Below, one piece after another: positions 1 through 10,688 of a stretch of 64,000 nucleotides of DNA. The notes beneath the pieces were generated by a model. The model had not been told where the DNA came from. It searched no databases and saw only the letters and a list, made by a program, of their open reading frames with translations. This stretch comes from Lysobacter sp. Root76 (GTDB lineage: Bacteria > Pseudomonadota > Gammaproteobacteria > Xanthomonadales > Xanthomonadaceae), in contig NZ_LMIK01000007.1 of the NCBI RefSeq assembly GCF_001428685.1, positions 82,971-146,970 of the forward strand, read 5' to 3'. The position numbers and the translations under genes were made by a program. How positions within the stretch are numbered: the first letter of the stretch is position 1; each line of letters opens with the position of its first letter.

Positions 1-13
1 GCGTTGCCGCTTT

Positions 14-103
14 CTGTGGGAGCGACGTGAGTCGCGATCGCGTGAGTCGGGGCTTGCGCCGGTAGCCGAACCTCGCCCATCGCGGCTTACGCCGCTCCCA
101 CAG
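14..103. repeat. REP palindrome pair (BIME-like)
   Basis: Two inverted copies of a short palindrome: positions 14-42 read CTGTGGGAGCGACGTGAGTC followed by GCGATCGCG, and 79-103 carry the same motif in reverse orientation. The same element recurs near 18845-19468, 21521-21605 and inside tsaB near 39885. This looks like the non-autonomous REP family of Xanthomonadaceae, usually mobilised by RAYT (TnpA-REP) transposases; no RAYT gene is in this window. The pair lies just downstream of the stop codon of the minus-strand gene that ends at 126. Confidence 0.75.
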
Positions 104-125
104 TAGATACGCCGCGGTCCGTGGC

Positions 126-1592
126 TCAGCGCGCCGCCACCACGTCCACCGCACCCAAGGTCAGGCGCCCCGTGCCGTCGCGCCCGGCATTCTGCGGCGC
201 GATGCCGCGGCGGCCCGGCCAGCTGTCGGCGAGCGCGAGCTTGAGCGTGTAGCGCCCCGGAGCCAGCGCTGCCGGTACGCTGGCCTGCAGGTCGCGGTTC
301 TGCGGCGATCCCGGCAGCAGGCCGGTGAGCGGATAGTCGAGCGCCGACTTGGCCCGCACCACGCCGCCCGCGTCCAGCCAATGCAGTTCGGCCTGATAGA
401 CCTGGTACAGCGGCGCTACGCCGGTGTTCTCGATGCTCAGGCTCAGCGGCAGGCCCGCACCGGCCGCGACCCGATCGGCCCAGGCCGCGCGCCGCACGGT
501 GAACTCGTAGCCCAGCGCGCGCTTGATGCTCAGCACCTTGTCCCGAAACGCCGCGGTGCCGGTGTTCTCGTGCTGGCCGGCCGGGCCCAGCCAGGTGAAG
601 TGGTAGTCGCGCACCAGCTTGACGATGTCGGCGGGGCGGTCGGTCCACAACTTCTTCTGGTCCGCGTACGGGCTTTCGCCGCCGATCGGATTGAGCTGCC
701 AGTTCTGGCGCGCGGCCGGCACTTCGTTGCGATAGCCCCATTCCAGGTTCCACCAACCGGTGTCGTCGCAGCGCTTGAGCATGGGCGAATAGGCGTTGCA
801 CATCGCGGTGTAGGACGGGAAGAAGTCTTCGCTGAAGCCGAAGCCGGCGCCGCCGACGTCGCTGGCGCGCGCGTAGCGCGTGTGCACCGGCGTCTGCGCG
901 AAGTTATTGATGTAGGCGTCGCGCACCAAGGCGCGGGTGGTCGCATCGGGCTCGTAGCTGGGGCAGCCGGAGGTATGCCACTCGCCCCAGAAGCCGAGCA
1001 GGCCGACATGCACGGCGGTGATGCGCGGGTCGCCGTCGTAGCGGCGCGCGAACGCGCGCACGAACTGCTGCAACTGCTCGCGCATCGCCGGTGTGTTGTA
1101 GTCCGGCGCCACGCCGGGGCCGTCGCCGCCGCAGTTGCTGTAGGCGTGGCCGGGGATGTTGAGCGGGGCCTGGCCGAGGAACTTGGGATAGTCGCGCTCG
1201 GGCTGCTCGCCGTCGTAGTAGTAATGAATGTTGTTGCCGACGCTGTCGGGGTAGTCGGCGACCGGGCGCAGCACGAAGGTCGCGTTCGGATCCTCGGCCA
1301 GGATCGGCGCGAGGTGGCGTTGTTCGAAGCCGGCCCAGTCGTACTGCTCGTCGGCGGTCTCGACTTCGCGCCAGGGCAGGTAGATCTGGTAGATCGAGGC
1401 GCCGTAGTAGTTGTCGGGCAGGCCGCCGTCGGCGCCGACCGTGGTGCCCCAGAGCAGGAAGCCGCGGTGCGGGTTGGACAGGTCGTCGTTGCTTTGGGCG
1501 GGGAGCAGTTCGCCGGCGCGCGCGGGCGCGAGCAGAGCGGTCAGCGCGATCGCGACGGCGAGGGCGGCGGGTGCTACGGGTCGCAGGTCCAT
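126..1592 (-). CDS. Secreted DUF4874/DUF4832 protein
   Basis: The protein has 488 residues. An N-terminal signal peptide (hydrophobic residues about 8-26, ending near ARAG) suggests export. The mature start contains a SNPHRGF motif, which I associate with DUF4874, followed by a DUF4832-type C-terminal half with a late beta-rich part (about 370-485). These paired domains occur in secreted proteins with a TIM-barrel glycosidase-like appearance, but no substrate is established and I do not assign one. The start codon at 1592 has a GGAG Shine-Dalgarno about 7 bases upstream on the minus strand. The gene stands alone and diverges from the hydrolase gene at 1908. Confidence 0.85.
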   Translation of the reverse strand: MDLRPVAPAALAVAIALTALLAPARAGELLPAQSNDDLSNPHRGFLLWGTTVGADGGLPDNYYGASIYQIYLPWREVETADEQYDWAGFEQRHLAPILAEDPNATFVLRPVADYPDSVGNNIHYYYDGEQPERDYPKFLGQAPLNIPGHAYSNCGGDGPGVAPDYNTPAMREQLQQFVRAFARRYDGDPRITAVHVGLLGFWGEWHTSGCPSYEPDATTRALVRDAYINNFAQTPVHTRYARASDVGGAGFGFSEDFFPSYTAMCNAYSPMLKRCDDTGWWNLEWGYRNEVPAARQNWQLNPIGGESPYADQKKLWTDRPADIVKLVRDYHFTWLGPAGQHENTGTAAFRDKVLSIKRALGYEFTVRRAAWADRVAAGAGLPLSLSIENTGVAPLYQVYQAELHWLDAGGVVRAKSALDYPLTGLLPGSPQNRDLQASVPAALAPGRYTLKLALADSWPGRRGIAPQNAGRDGTGRLTLGAVDVVAAR

Positions 1593-1907
1593 GTGAACTC
1601 CGTGAGTGGGGGCGCGGCGATGGTGGACGCTGCGCGCAGGGCCGGGAGGGGCGCGGCATCACAATCCGGCGTGTCCCGTGGGTGGGACAACGGTTCCGTT
1701 AGCGGGGTCACGCTTGTTCCACGCGCTTTGCATCTTTCGTGTGTCTTTCGGCTTAGGGCGCGCCGTGAGCCGCGAACGCTCTGCTCACGAACCTGTGCAG
1801 GCCCGAGTGGCGCGGTCGCGGCTCAGGCCCGCCCCTATACCGGACGGAGACTTGGTTAGCATCGCCCCAGGCCCGATATCGCATTCATGGCGAACGACGG
1901 AGCGGCG
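1593..1907. other. Divergent intergenic region
   Basis: This 315-base gap separates the DUF4832 gene (minus) from the alpha/beta hydrolase (plus), so promoters for both should lie here. I see no convincing -35/-10 pair. A small inverted repeat, TGTCCC-N6-GGGACA at 1672-1689, could be an operator half-site pair but is short enough to be chance. Confidence 0.4.
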
Positions 1908-2540
1908 ATGGAGCGAGCGACGACGGCGGATGCGACGCGCAGAGTCCTGATGGTCCACGGCATCTGGATGCCGGCGCTGTCGATGCGCTGGCTGGGCGCG
2001 CGCCTGGCCGAGGCCGGCTACGAAAGCAGCACCTATGCCTACGCCGGCGCCGGCGGCGGGCCGGACGCGGCCCTGCCGGGGCTGCTCGAACGCCTGGCCG
2101 AACCGACCCACATCCTGGCCCACAGCCTGGGCGGCCTGATCGCCCTGAGCGCCTTGGCCGCCCAGCCCGAACTGCCGGTGTCCCGGGTGGTCTGCCTGGG
2201 CTCGCCGCTGTGCGGCAGCGCCGCCGCCGGTGGGCTGGCCCGGCACGCCTGGACCGCGGCCGCGCTGGGCCGCAGCGCCGAGCTGCTGCTGCACGGCTGC
2301 CCACCCTGGCGTGGCCGGGCCGAGGTGGCGGTGATCGCCGGTTCGACCCCGCACGGCCTGGGCCGCTATTTCGGCGATCTCGGCCAGGACAGCGACGGCA
2401 CCGTGGCGGTCGCCGAGACCCGCCTGGACGGCCTGCGCGACCATGCGGTGATCCCCGCCAGTCACAGCGGCCTGCTGTTTTCGGCGCAGGCGGCCCAGAT
2501 GGCCGCCGCCTTCTTCCGCCACGGGCGCCTGCGCGCCTGA
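1908..2540 (+). CDS. Alpha/beta hydrolase (lipase/esterase-like)
   Basis: The protein is 210 residues from the ATG at 1908, chosen because GGAG sits 5 bases upstream; an ATG at 1887 would add 7 residues. The fold is indicated by an oxyanion segment VHGIW near residue 16, a nucleophile elbow AHSLGG, a late SDGTV segment providing the likely catalytic Asp, and ASHSGLL providing the likely His. The arrangement resembles small PGAP1-like or lipase-type hydrolases. There is no signal peptide, so it is probably cytoplasmic. The substrate is unknown. yebC follows after a 108-base gap, so this gene is probably transcribed separately. Confidence 0.8.
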   Translation: MERATTADATRRVLMVHGIWMPALSMRWLGARLAEAGYESSTYAYAGAGGGPDAALPGLLERLAEPTHILAHSLGGLIALSALAAQPELPVSRVVCLGSPLCGSAAAGGLARHAWTAAALGRSAELLLHGCPPWRGRAEVAVIAGSTPHGLGRYFGDLGQDSDGTVAVAETRLDGLRDHAVIPASHSGLLFSAQAAQMAAAFFRHGRLRA

Positions 2541-2648
2541 GGCCAGGCCGGGCGGGCGGCGAGGGCCCGGTTGTGACGGTCCGGCCCCGGCGGCGGCGCC
2601 CGATCGAGTAAAATCGCCGGCTTGTTCACAGATTGAGCCGGTAACGCC

Positions 2649-3380
2649 ATGGGTAGAGGTCCGTCGATCGAAGCGCGCAAGAACGCCGAAGATGCGCGTC
2701 GCGGCAAGATCTTCACCAAGATCATCCGCGAGATCAGCGTGGCCGCGCGCCGCGGCGGCGGCGATCCGGGCGGCAATCCCAGCCTGCGCACGGCGATCGA
2801 CAAAGGGCTGTCGGCCAACATGTCCAAGGACGTGATCGAACGCGCGGTCAAGAAGGCCACCGGCGCGCTGGAAGGCGTGGAATACGAGGAAATCCGCTAC
2901 GAGGGTTACGCCCCGGGCGGAGTCGCAGTGATCGTCGACTGCCTGACCGACAACAAGGTCCGCACCGTCGCCGACGTGCGTCATGCCTTCGGCAAGTTCG
3001 GCGGCAACCTCGGCACCGACGGTTCGGTCGCGTTCCTGTTCCAGAAGCGCGGCGTGCTGTGGTTTCCCGCCGGCACCGACGAAGACCAGGTCACCGAAGC
3101 CGCCATCGAAGCCGGCGCCGACGATGTCGTGGTCTACCCGGACGACGGCTCCATCGACGTGCTGACCGCGCCGGACGCGTTCGCATCGGTCAAGGCCGCG
3201 ATGGAAGCGGCCGGTCTGGCCCCGGGCCAGGCCGAGATCACCTACCGCGCCGAGAACGAAATCGCCGTCAGCGGCGAGACCGCGCAGCAGGTGGTGAAGA
3301 TGCTCAACTGGCTCGAAGACCTGGACGACGTCCAGAACGTCTACTCCAACGCCGATCTCGGCGCCGACGCCTACGCGTAG
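2649..3380 (+). CDS. yebC: YebC/PmpR-family protein
   Basis: The 243-residue protein is full length and opens with the hallmark [12 protein letters not shown] and the [10 protein letters not shown] segment of the YebC family. Members have been described as DNA-binding transcriptional regulators (PmpR) and, more recently, as translation factors that help ribosomes through proline-rich stretches. The gene sits immediately upstream of ruvC (9-base gap), the usual gammaproteobacterial order. A TAAAAT sequence at 2609-2614 could be the -10 of its promoter, but no good -35 is seen. Confidence 0.95.
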   Translation: MGRGPSIEARKNAEDARRGKIFTKIIREISVAARRGGGDPGGNPSLRTAIDKGLSANMSKDVIERAVKKATGALEGVEYEEIRYEGYAPGGVAVIVDCLTDNKVRTVADVRHAFGKFGGNLGTDGSVAFLFQKRGVLWFPAGTDEDQVTEAAIEAGADDVVVYPDDGSIDVLTAPDAFASVKAAMEAAGLAPGQAEITYRAENEIAVSGETAQQVVKMLNWLEDLDDVQNVYSNADLGADAYA

Positions 3381-3389
3381 ACTGCCTGC

Positions 3390-3917
3390 GTGATCCGCAT
3401 CCTCGGCATCGACCCCGGTTCGCAACGGACCGGCCTGGGCGTCATCGACGTTGCGGCCGACGGCCGTTGCACCTATGTGCACGCGCAGGCGCTCAAGCTG
3501 CTCGACGCCGAGGATTTCCCGTCGCGGCTCGGGCTGCTGTGCGAAGGCCTGGAAGCGGCGCTGGACCAATGGCAGCCGCAGCAGGTCGCGATCGAGACCG
3601 TGTTCATGGACAAGTCCGCGACCTCGGCGCTGAAGCTGGGCCACGCCCGCGGCGCCGCGCTGGCGACCGTCGTGCGTCGGCGCATTCCGATCAGCGAGTA
3701 CGCGCCGCGGGTGATCAAGCAATCGCTGGTGGGCCGCGGTGCGGCCGACAAGCAGCAGGTCCAGCACATGGTGCGGCTGTTGCTGAATCTGCCGGAAATG
3801 AAGCTGCAGGCCGACGCCGCCGATGCCCTTGCGGTCGCCCTGACGCACGCGCATATGAGTGCGACCAGCGCGCGCATCGGCCTGACCACGGCGCAATTGC
3901 GCAGGCGCGGCGCATGA
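3390..3917 (+). CDS. ruvC: Crossover junction endodeoxyribonuclease RuvC
   Basis: RuvC is the dimeric Holliday-junction resolvase that nicks opposing strands at junctions bound by RuvAB. The 175-residue product starts at GTG 3390 and shows the acidic active-site pattern: Asp in GIDPG (about residue 7), Glu in the AIETVF segment, and Asp residues in DAADALAVA near the C-terminus. The length is normal. It follows yebC by 9 bases and precedes ruvA by 34 bases, so the three are likely co-transcribed. Confidence 0.96.
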   Translation: MIRILGIDPGSQRTGLGVIDVAADGRCTYVHAQALKLLDAEDFPSRLGLLCEGLEAALDQWQPQQVAIETVFMDKSATSALKLGHARGAALATVVRRRIPISEYAPRVIKQSLVGRGAADKQQVQHMVRLLLNLPEMKLQADAADALAVALTHAHMSATSARIGLTTAQLRRRGA

Positions 3918-3951
3918 GCGCGCCGCTTCGTCATCCCATGGGAGCGGGTCG

Positions 3952-4542
3952 GTGATCGGACGTCTCAAAGGCATCATCGTGCACAAGCAGCCTCCCTGGC
4001 TGGTAGTGGACGTCAACGGCGTCGGCTACGAGCTGGAGGCGCCGATGAGCACCTTCTACGACCTGCCCGAACTGGGGCGCGAGGTCGCGCTGTTCACCCA
4101 TTACGCGCAGAAGGAGGACAGCGTTTCGCTGTACGGCTTCCTGCGCGAGACCGAGCGGCGCCTGTTCCGCGACGTCCAGAAAGTCAGCGGCATCGGCGCC
4201 AAGATCGCCCTGGCGGTGCTGTCGGGCGTGCCGGTCGAAGAGTTCGCGCGCCTGGTCCAGGCCGGCGACGTGACCGCGCTGACCCGCATCCCCGGCATCG
4301 GCAAGAAGACCGCCGAACGCATGGTGGTCGAGCTGCGCGACCGCGCCGCGGATTTCGTCGGCTCCGGCGCCATCCTCGGCGGCAACGGCGTGCCCGCCGA
4401 TCCGCAGAGCGAGGCCACCGTCGCCCTGCAGCAACTGGGTTACAAACCCGCCGAGGCCGCGCGCATGGCGCGCGATGCCACCGCCGCCGGCGACGACGCC
4501 GCCGCCATCATCCGCAAAGCGCTAAAGTCCGCGCTTCGCTGA
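3952..4542 (+). CDS. ruvA: Holliday junction DNA helicase subunit RuvA
   Basis: RuvA is the tetrameric junction-binding subunit that loads RuvB for branch migration. The product has 196 residues from a GTG start and contains an N-terminal OB-fold ([10 protein letters not shown] onward) and two helix-hairpin-helix motifs, [14 protein letters not shown] and [18 protein letters not shown]. The C-terminal domain (about 150-196) contacts RuvB. ruvB does not follow directly; kup is inserted between them. Confidence 0.96.
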   Translation: MIGRLKGIIVHKQPPWLVVDVNGVGYELEAPMSTFYDLPELGREVALFTHYAQKEDSVSLYGFLRETERRLFRDVQKVSGIGAKIALAVLSGVPVEEFARLVQAGDVTALTRIPGIGKKTAERMVVELRDRAADFVGSGAILGGNGVPADPQSEATVALQQLGYKPAEAARMARDATAAGDDAAAIIRKALKSALR

Positions 4543-4578
4543 GCCCACGGCGGCGTACCCGCCCGGAGCACACGCACC

Positions 4579-6543
4579 ATGGCTTCCACCGTTCCTTCTG
4601 TCGACGCGCAGCCGCGCAAGAACGCTCACGACGCCCAGGGCCATGGTCACGGCCATGGCGGCAAGGGCCTGGCCGGGCTGGTCGTCGGTGCGATCGGCGT
4701 CGTCTTCGGCGACATCGGCACCAGCCCGCTGTACACGCTGAAAGAGGCGTTTTCGCCGCACTTCGGACTGATCGGGCCGCACATCACTCCGGCGGCGTTC
4801 CACGACACCGTGCTGGGCATCCTGTCGCTGGTGTTCTGGGCGCTGATGATCGTGGTCACCATCAAGTACGTGACCATCATCATGCGCGCCGACAACGAAG
4901 GCGAGGGCGGCATCATGGCGCTCATGACCCTGGCCCAGCGCACCCTGGCCAAGGGCGGGCGCTCGGCGTACGTCGTCGGCATCCTCGGCATCTTCGGCGC
5001 TTCGCTGTTCTTCGGCGACAGCGTGATCACCCCGGCGATCTCGGTGCTCGGCGCGGTCGAGGGCCTGGAAGTCGCCGCGCCCGGCCTGCACCGTTTCATC
5101 GTCCCGATCACGGTGGTGATCCTGGTGATGGTGTTCCTGGCCCAGCGCTTCGGCACCGAGAAGGTCGGCCGCGTGTTCGGCCCGATCACCGTGCTGTGGT
5201 TCCTGGCCCTGGCCGCGATCGGCGTGCACAACATCGTCGACGCTCCGGAAGTGCTCAAGGCGCTGAACCCGATGTGGGGCGCGCGCTTCTTCATCGACCA
5301 CGGCCTGCACTCGGTGCTGATCCTGGGCGTGGTGGTGCTGGCGGTGACCGGCGGCGAAGCCTTGTACGCCGACATGGGCCACTTCGGCGCCCGGCCGATC
5401 CGCTACGCCTGGTACATCATGGTGCTGCCCTGCCTGATGCTGAATTACCTGGGCCAGGGCGCGCTCGTGCTCGAACACCCGGCCGCGGTGCGCAACCCGT
5501 TCTTCGAGGCGGTGCCGGCGTGGGCGCTGTACCCGATGATCGTGCTGGCTACGATGGCCGCGGTGATCGCCTCGCAGGCGGTCATCACCGGCGCCTATTC
5601 GATCGCGCGCCAGGCCATGCAGCTGGGCTACATCCCGCGCATGCAGATCAAGCACACCTCGCACGACACCATCGGCCAGATCTACGTGCCCTACATCAAC
5701 TGGATCCTGGCGATCGCGGTGATCACGGTGGTGCTGGCCTTCCGCAGCTCGACCGCACTGGCCACGGCCTACGGCATCTCGGTGTCGGCGACGATGCTGA
5801 TCGACACCCTGCTGCTGGCGCTGGTCGCGCGCGCGCTGTGGCCGCGCTGGCGCACCTGGGTGCTGCCGCTGTGCGTGGTGTTCTTCATCGTCGACGTCGG
5901 TTTCGTGGTCGCCAACGGCGCCAAGTTCTTCGACGGCGCCTGGTTCCCGGTGGTGCTGGGCCTGACCGTGTTCACGGTGATGCGCACCTGGCGCCGCGGC
6001 CGCGAGCTGCTGCACGACGAGGTGCGCAAGGAGGGCATCCAGCTCGACAGCTTCCTGCCCGGCCTGATGCTGGCGCCGCCGATCCGGGTGCCGGGCACCG
6101 CGGTGTTCATGACCGCGGACAAGGGCGTGGTCCCGCATGCGCTGCTGCACAACCTCAAGCACAACAAGGTGCTGCACGAGCGCAACGTGTTCCTGACCGT
6201 GGAAACCCTGAACGTGCCGCATGCGCCGCGCGAGAAGCGGCTCAAGATCGAAGCCATCGGCGACGATTTCTACCGCGTGCTGATCCGCTTCGGCTTCATG
6301 GAAATGCCCGACGTGCCGCTGGCGCTGATGCGTTCCTGCGACGCCGGCGGCATCTATTTCGATCCGATGGACACCACTTATTTCGCCAGCCGCGAGACCG
6401 TGGTCGCCAGCCGCCACCGCGGCATGCCGATCTGGCGCGATCGCCTGTTCGCCTTCATGCACCGCAACGCCGCGCCGGCGACCGGCTTCTTCCGCATCCC
6501 GGGCAACCGCCTGGTCGAGCTGGGCGCGCAGGTCGAAATCTGA
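4579..6543 (+). CDS. kup: Low-affinity potassium transporter Kup
   Basis: Kup is a proton-coupled potassium uptake protein of the inner membrane. The 654-residue product has a short His/Gly-rich cytoplasmic N-terminus, the conserved [15 protein letters not shown] motif near residue 46, about 12 transmembrane segments to around residue 480, and a cytoplasmic C-terminal domain. It lies 36 bases after ruvA, splitting ruvA from ruvB. The palindrome at 6555-6580 just after the stop may end this transcript. Confidence 0.95.
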   Translation: MASTVPSVDAQPRKNAHDAQGHGHGHGGKGLAGLVVGAIGVVFGDIGTSPLYTLKEAFSPHFGLIGPHITPAAFHDTVLGILSLVFWALMIVVTIKYVTIIMRADNEGEGGIMALMTLAQRTLAKGGRSAYVVGILGIFGASLFFGDSVITPAISVLGAVEGLEVAAPGLHRFIVPITVVILVMVFLAQRFGTEKVGRVFGPITVLWFLALAAIGVHNIVDAPEVLKALNPMWGARFFIDHGLHSVLILGVVVLAVTGGEALYADMGHFGARPIRYAWYIMVLPCLMLNYLGQGALVLEHPAAVRNPFFEAVPAWALYPMIVLATMAAVIASQAVITGAYSIARQAMQLGYIPRMQIKHTSHDTIGQIYVPYINWILAIAVITVVLAFRSSTALATAYGISVSATMLIDTLLLALVARALWPRWRTWVLPLCVVFFIVDVGFVVANGAKFFDGAWFPVVLGLTVFTVMRTWRRGRELLHDEVRKEGIQLDSFLPGLMLAPPIRVPGTAVFMTADKGVVPHALLHNLKHNKVLHERNVFLTVETLNVPHAPREKRLKIEAIGDDFYRVLIRFGFMEMPDVPLALMRSCDAGGIYFDPMDTTYFASRETVVASRHRGMPIWRDRLFAFMHRNAAPATGFFRIPGNRLVELGAQVEI

Positions 6544-6552
6544 TCCTGCTCT

Positions 6553-6591
6553 AGCCCCTCTCCCGCTCGCGGGAGAGGGGTTGGGGTGAGG
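6553..6591. repeat. CCCCTCTCCCGC palindromic element, possible terminator
   Basis: A perfect 12-base inverted repeat, CCCCTCTCCCGC (6555-6566) and GCGGGAGAGGGG (6569-6580), is followed by TTGGGGTGAGGG. This sequence is a dispersed element familiar from many high-GC gammaproteobacterial genomes. It starts 11 bases after the kup stop and can fold into a strong stem, but there is no proper T-tract, so a terminator role is only an inference. It separates kup from ruvB. Confidence 0.65.
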
Positions 6592-6761
6592 GCACACGAG
6601 GTCACGGTCTCGCGCCGTCAGCCGCGTTCCGCACACCCTGCGGGCGCCTCAAGCGCGAGAAGCACCCAGCCGCCTCCATCCGCCGCAGCCAGCCGCCTTC
6701 CCGGCGCCAACCGCCACCGGCGTCGCCCCAGAGCCGCCCCCGCCCATGCGAACATAGCCGC

Positions 6762-7790
<1,029 letters not shown>

Positions 7791-7794
7791 GCGA

Positions 7795-8229
7795 GTGATT
7801 GCACCGGCGTTCAGTTGGCCGACACGCGTCTATTGGGAAGATACCGACGCCGGTGGCGTGGTCTACCACGCGCAATACCTGGCGTTCCTGGAACGCGCGC
7901 GCAGCGAATGGGTGCGTGCCCAGGGTTACGGCCAGGAGCGGCTGCGGCTGGAGTTCGAGCTGGTGTTCGCGGTCCGCGCGATGCAGATCGACTTCCTCAA
8001 GCCCGCGCGCCTCGACGACGCCTTGTCGGTGTCGGCGGAGCTGCGCGAGTGCCGCCGCGCCAGCCTGGTGTTCGCGCAGGCCATCCACCGTGGCGACGAG
8101 CGTCTGTTCACGGCGACGGTGCGCTTGGCCGCGCTGGACCCGCAGGACTTCCGCCCGCGCCCGATTCCGGCGGCGCTGTACGAGCCGCTGAAAGCGCTGG
8201 TGACCCCGGCGCCGCAAGAACCAACGTAA
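7795..8229 (+). CDS. ybgC: Tol-Pal associated acyl-CoA thioesterase YbgC
   Basis: YbgC is a hot-dog-fold thioesterase encoded at the head of tol-pal operons and linked to phospholipid metabolism. The family motif VYWEDTDAGGVVYHAQYL, with the catalytic Asp, is near residue 14. I chose GTG 7795 (144 residues) because AGAGGG lies 8 bases upstream and the N-terminus then matches the usual length; an ATG at 7762 would overlap ruvB by 29 bases. It precedes tolQ by 37 bases and is probably in the same operon. Confidence 0.9.
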   Translation: MIAPAFSWPTRVYWEDTDAGGVVYHAQYLAFLERARSEWVRAQGYGQERLRLEFELVFAVRAMQIDFLKPARLDDALSVSAELRECRRASLVFAQAIHRGDERLFTATVRLAALDPQDFRPRPIPAALYEPLKALVTPAPQEPT

Positions 8230-8266
8230 CCATCAGGCCCGTGCTGCGGGCTACGGAGAAACAAGC

Positions 8267-9046
8267 ATGACGTCATCGTTGATCGCGCTTCTGGCCACGA
8301 CCGTGGAAGCCCTGCCGGAAGAGGCCGCCAGCGCGGTGACGCAGGCCGCCGCGAGCGCCGCGGGCGCCGACTTCAGCCTGCTGGACCTGGTGCTCAAGGC
8401 CAGTCTCCCGGTGCAGCTGATCATGGCCCTGCTGGTACTGGCGTCGATCACATCCTGGATCATCATCTTCCGCAAATGGAAGGTGATCCGGCGCGCCAGG
8501 AACGAGGCCGACCACTTCGAGGAACGCTTCTGGTCCGGCGCCGAACTGAGCAAGCTCTACGCCGGCACCACCGAGCGCGGCCGCGGCGTCGGCGGCCTGG
8601 AGGCGATCTTCGAAGCCGGCTTCCGTGAGTTCAACCGCATCCGCCAGCGTCGCGGCGTCGATGCCCGCGCCCAGCTCGAAGGCGCCCAGCGCGCGATGCG
8701 CGCGACCGGTTCGCGCGAACTCGACGGCCTGGAGCACAACCTCGAACTGCTCGCCAACATCGGCTCGACCTCGCCCTACATCGGCCTGGTCGGCACCGTG
8801 TTCGGCATCATGGTCACCATGCATTCGCTGATCTCGACCACCAAGCAGGTCGGCATCGCCGATGTCGCGCCGGGCATTTCCGAGGCGCTGCTGGCGACCG
8901 CAATGGGCCTGTTCGTGGCGATCCCGGCGGTCTGGGCCTACAACCGTTTCGCCACCGGCGTGGAGCGCCTGTCGGTGCGCTACGACGCGTTCTCCGAGGA
9001 GTTCTCCTCGATCCTGCAGCGGCAGTCCCACCTCGACGAAGGCTGA
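8267..9046 (+). CDS. tolQ: TolQ, Tol-Pal inner membrane motor subunit
   Basis: TolQ belongs to the ExbB/MotA family of proton-channel subunits and works with TolR and TolA to energise outer-membrane constriction at division. The 259-residue protein has a first transmembrane helix near residues 45-66 and two more near 165-185 and 205-230, within conserved GLVGTVFGIMVTM and EALLATAMGLFVAIPA. The length is slightly above the usual 230 because of an Ala-rich N-terminus. A 95-base gap with a perfect palindrome follows before tolR. Confidence 0.96.
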   Translation: MTSSLIALLATTVEALPEEAASAVTQAAASAAGADFSLLDLVLKASLPVQLIMALLVLASITSWIIIFRKWKVIRRARNEADHFEERFWSGAELSKLYAGTTERGRGVGGLEAIFEAGFREFNRIRQRRGVDARAQLEGAQRAMRATGSRELDGLEHNLELLANIGSTSPYIGLVGTVFGIMVTMHSLISTTKQVGIADVAPGISEALLATAMGLFVAIPAVWAYNRFATGVERLSVRYDAFSEEFSSILQRQSHLDEG

Positions 9047-9094
9047 TGCGAGCCACTCGCACGCGTCCGCATCCGAGCGCCAGCGCGCTCCTAT

Positions 9095-9116
9095 GCCTTC
9101 CGCCGCGGCGGAAGGC
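9095..9116. other. Perfect 22-bp palindrome between tolQ and tolR
   Basis: Positions 9095-9116 form an uninterrupted self-complementary sequence centred on CCGCGG (arms GCCTTCCGCCG and CGGCGGAAGGC). In RNA it would give a GC-rich hairpin 26 bases before the tolR start, just ahead of its AGAGGAAGG ribosome-binding site. It lacks a T-tract. It could damp transcription or stabilise the tolQ message, or be a protein-binding site; the role is inferred. Confidence 0.55.
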
Positions 9117-9141
9117 GTCGTAAAGAATTGAGAGGAAGGCC

Positions 9142-9587
<446 letters not shown>

Positions 9588-9591
<4 letters not shown>

Positions 9592-10553
9592 GGGAAACCA
9601 GCGCCGACACCGCGCAAGCCGTCGGTCTGGCCCTGCTGCTGCACGGGCTGCTGATCCTGGCGATCCTGCTCGGCGCGCTGTGGAAGTTCGAAGGCGCGCC
9701 GGCCGGCGGCGGTTCGCCGATGGAGTCGGAATTGACCGACGTGTCCGACCTGTCGGCGGCGATGCAGCGCACGCTGCGCAACCGGCCCGAGCCAATCTCC
9801 GAACCGCTGCCTCAGCCCGAGCCGGAAATAGAGGACAGCCTGCCGTTGCCGCAGCCCGAGCCCGAGCCGCGTCCGCAGGATTCGCCGACGCCGGTGCAGC
9901 AGGCGCCGCAGGATTTCATCCCGGTCCCGGACGACCGCAGCCAGGAGCAGGTGGTCGATACGCCGACCCCGAACCCCGCCGACGAAAAGAAGCTGCAGGA
10001 AGCCAAGCAGCGCCAGGAACAGGTCGACCTGACCGAGCAGGAGCGCCAGGACGAGGCCCAGCGCCAGCAGCGCCTGACCGCGATGGAACTGGAGCGCCAG
10101 AAGCAGCTCGAAGACATCCGCCGCAAGCGCGCCGCCGCTGCGCGCGAGGCCAGCCTGGCCGAACAGAAGCTCAAGCAGCTGGCCGACGCCCAGGCCCGCA
10201 GCGCCTCAAGCAGCCAGGCCGACGCCAACGCCGCCCAACCGACCCCGGGCGCCGGCGGCCAGGGCGATCCGGGCCTGATGGCGGCCTACCAGGCCGCGTT
10301 GCAGGCCGCGATCCTGGCCAAGTGGACCCGGCCCGAGAGCGTGCCGCTGGGCGCCAAATGCCGACTGGTCATCCGCCAGCTCCAAGGCGGCACCGTCATC
10401 GACGTACAGGTATCGTCGCCGTGCTCCTACGACGAGCAGGCGCGGCGCTCGATCGAGGCCGCCGTGCTCAAGGCCCAGCCCTTGCCCTACGCCGGCTTCG
10501 AGAAGGTCTTCAACCGCCAGCTCAACTTCAATTTCACCGCCCAGGATCAGTGA
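9588..10553 (+). CDS. tolA: TolA, envelope-spanning Tol-Pal protein
   Basis: TolA links the inner-membrane TolQR motor to TolB and Pal. The 321-residue product has one N-terminal transmembrane helix (about 13-30), a Pro/Glu-rich stretch (about 60-115), a Gln/Glu/Arg/Lys-rich helical domain II (about 130-215), and a C-terminal domain III with conserved LGAKCRLVIRQLQGG and two Cys. The start overlaps tolR by four bases, indicating translational coupling. Domain II is shorter than in Escherichia coli. Confidence 0.94.
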
Positions 10554-10688
10554 CCGGGTGCAGGAATGCCGCTTCAGCCTGAATTCGTTCAGCTTTGAGG
10601 CGGCGTTCACCTCCAAACTGTTAAGAATCGCAAGCTGAACAGTGTCCGTGCCGTACCTGTGCCCGTTTTCACCCGTAATGGAGTGCCG

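Noticed and set aside
4522-6636. 704-residue minus-strand open frame opposite kup
   Set aside because: Composition is His/Arg/Asp-rich without domains, and it is the complement of the well-conserved kup gene.
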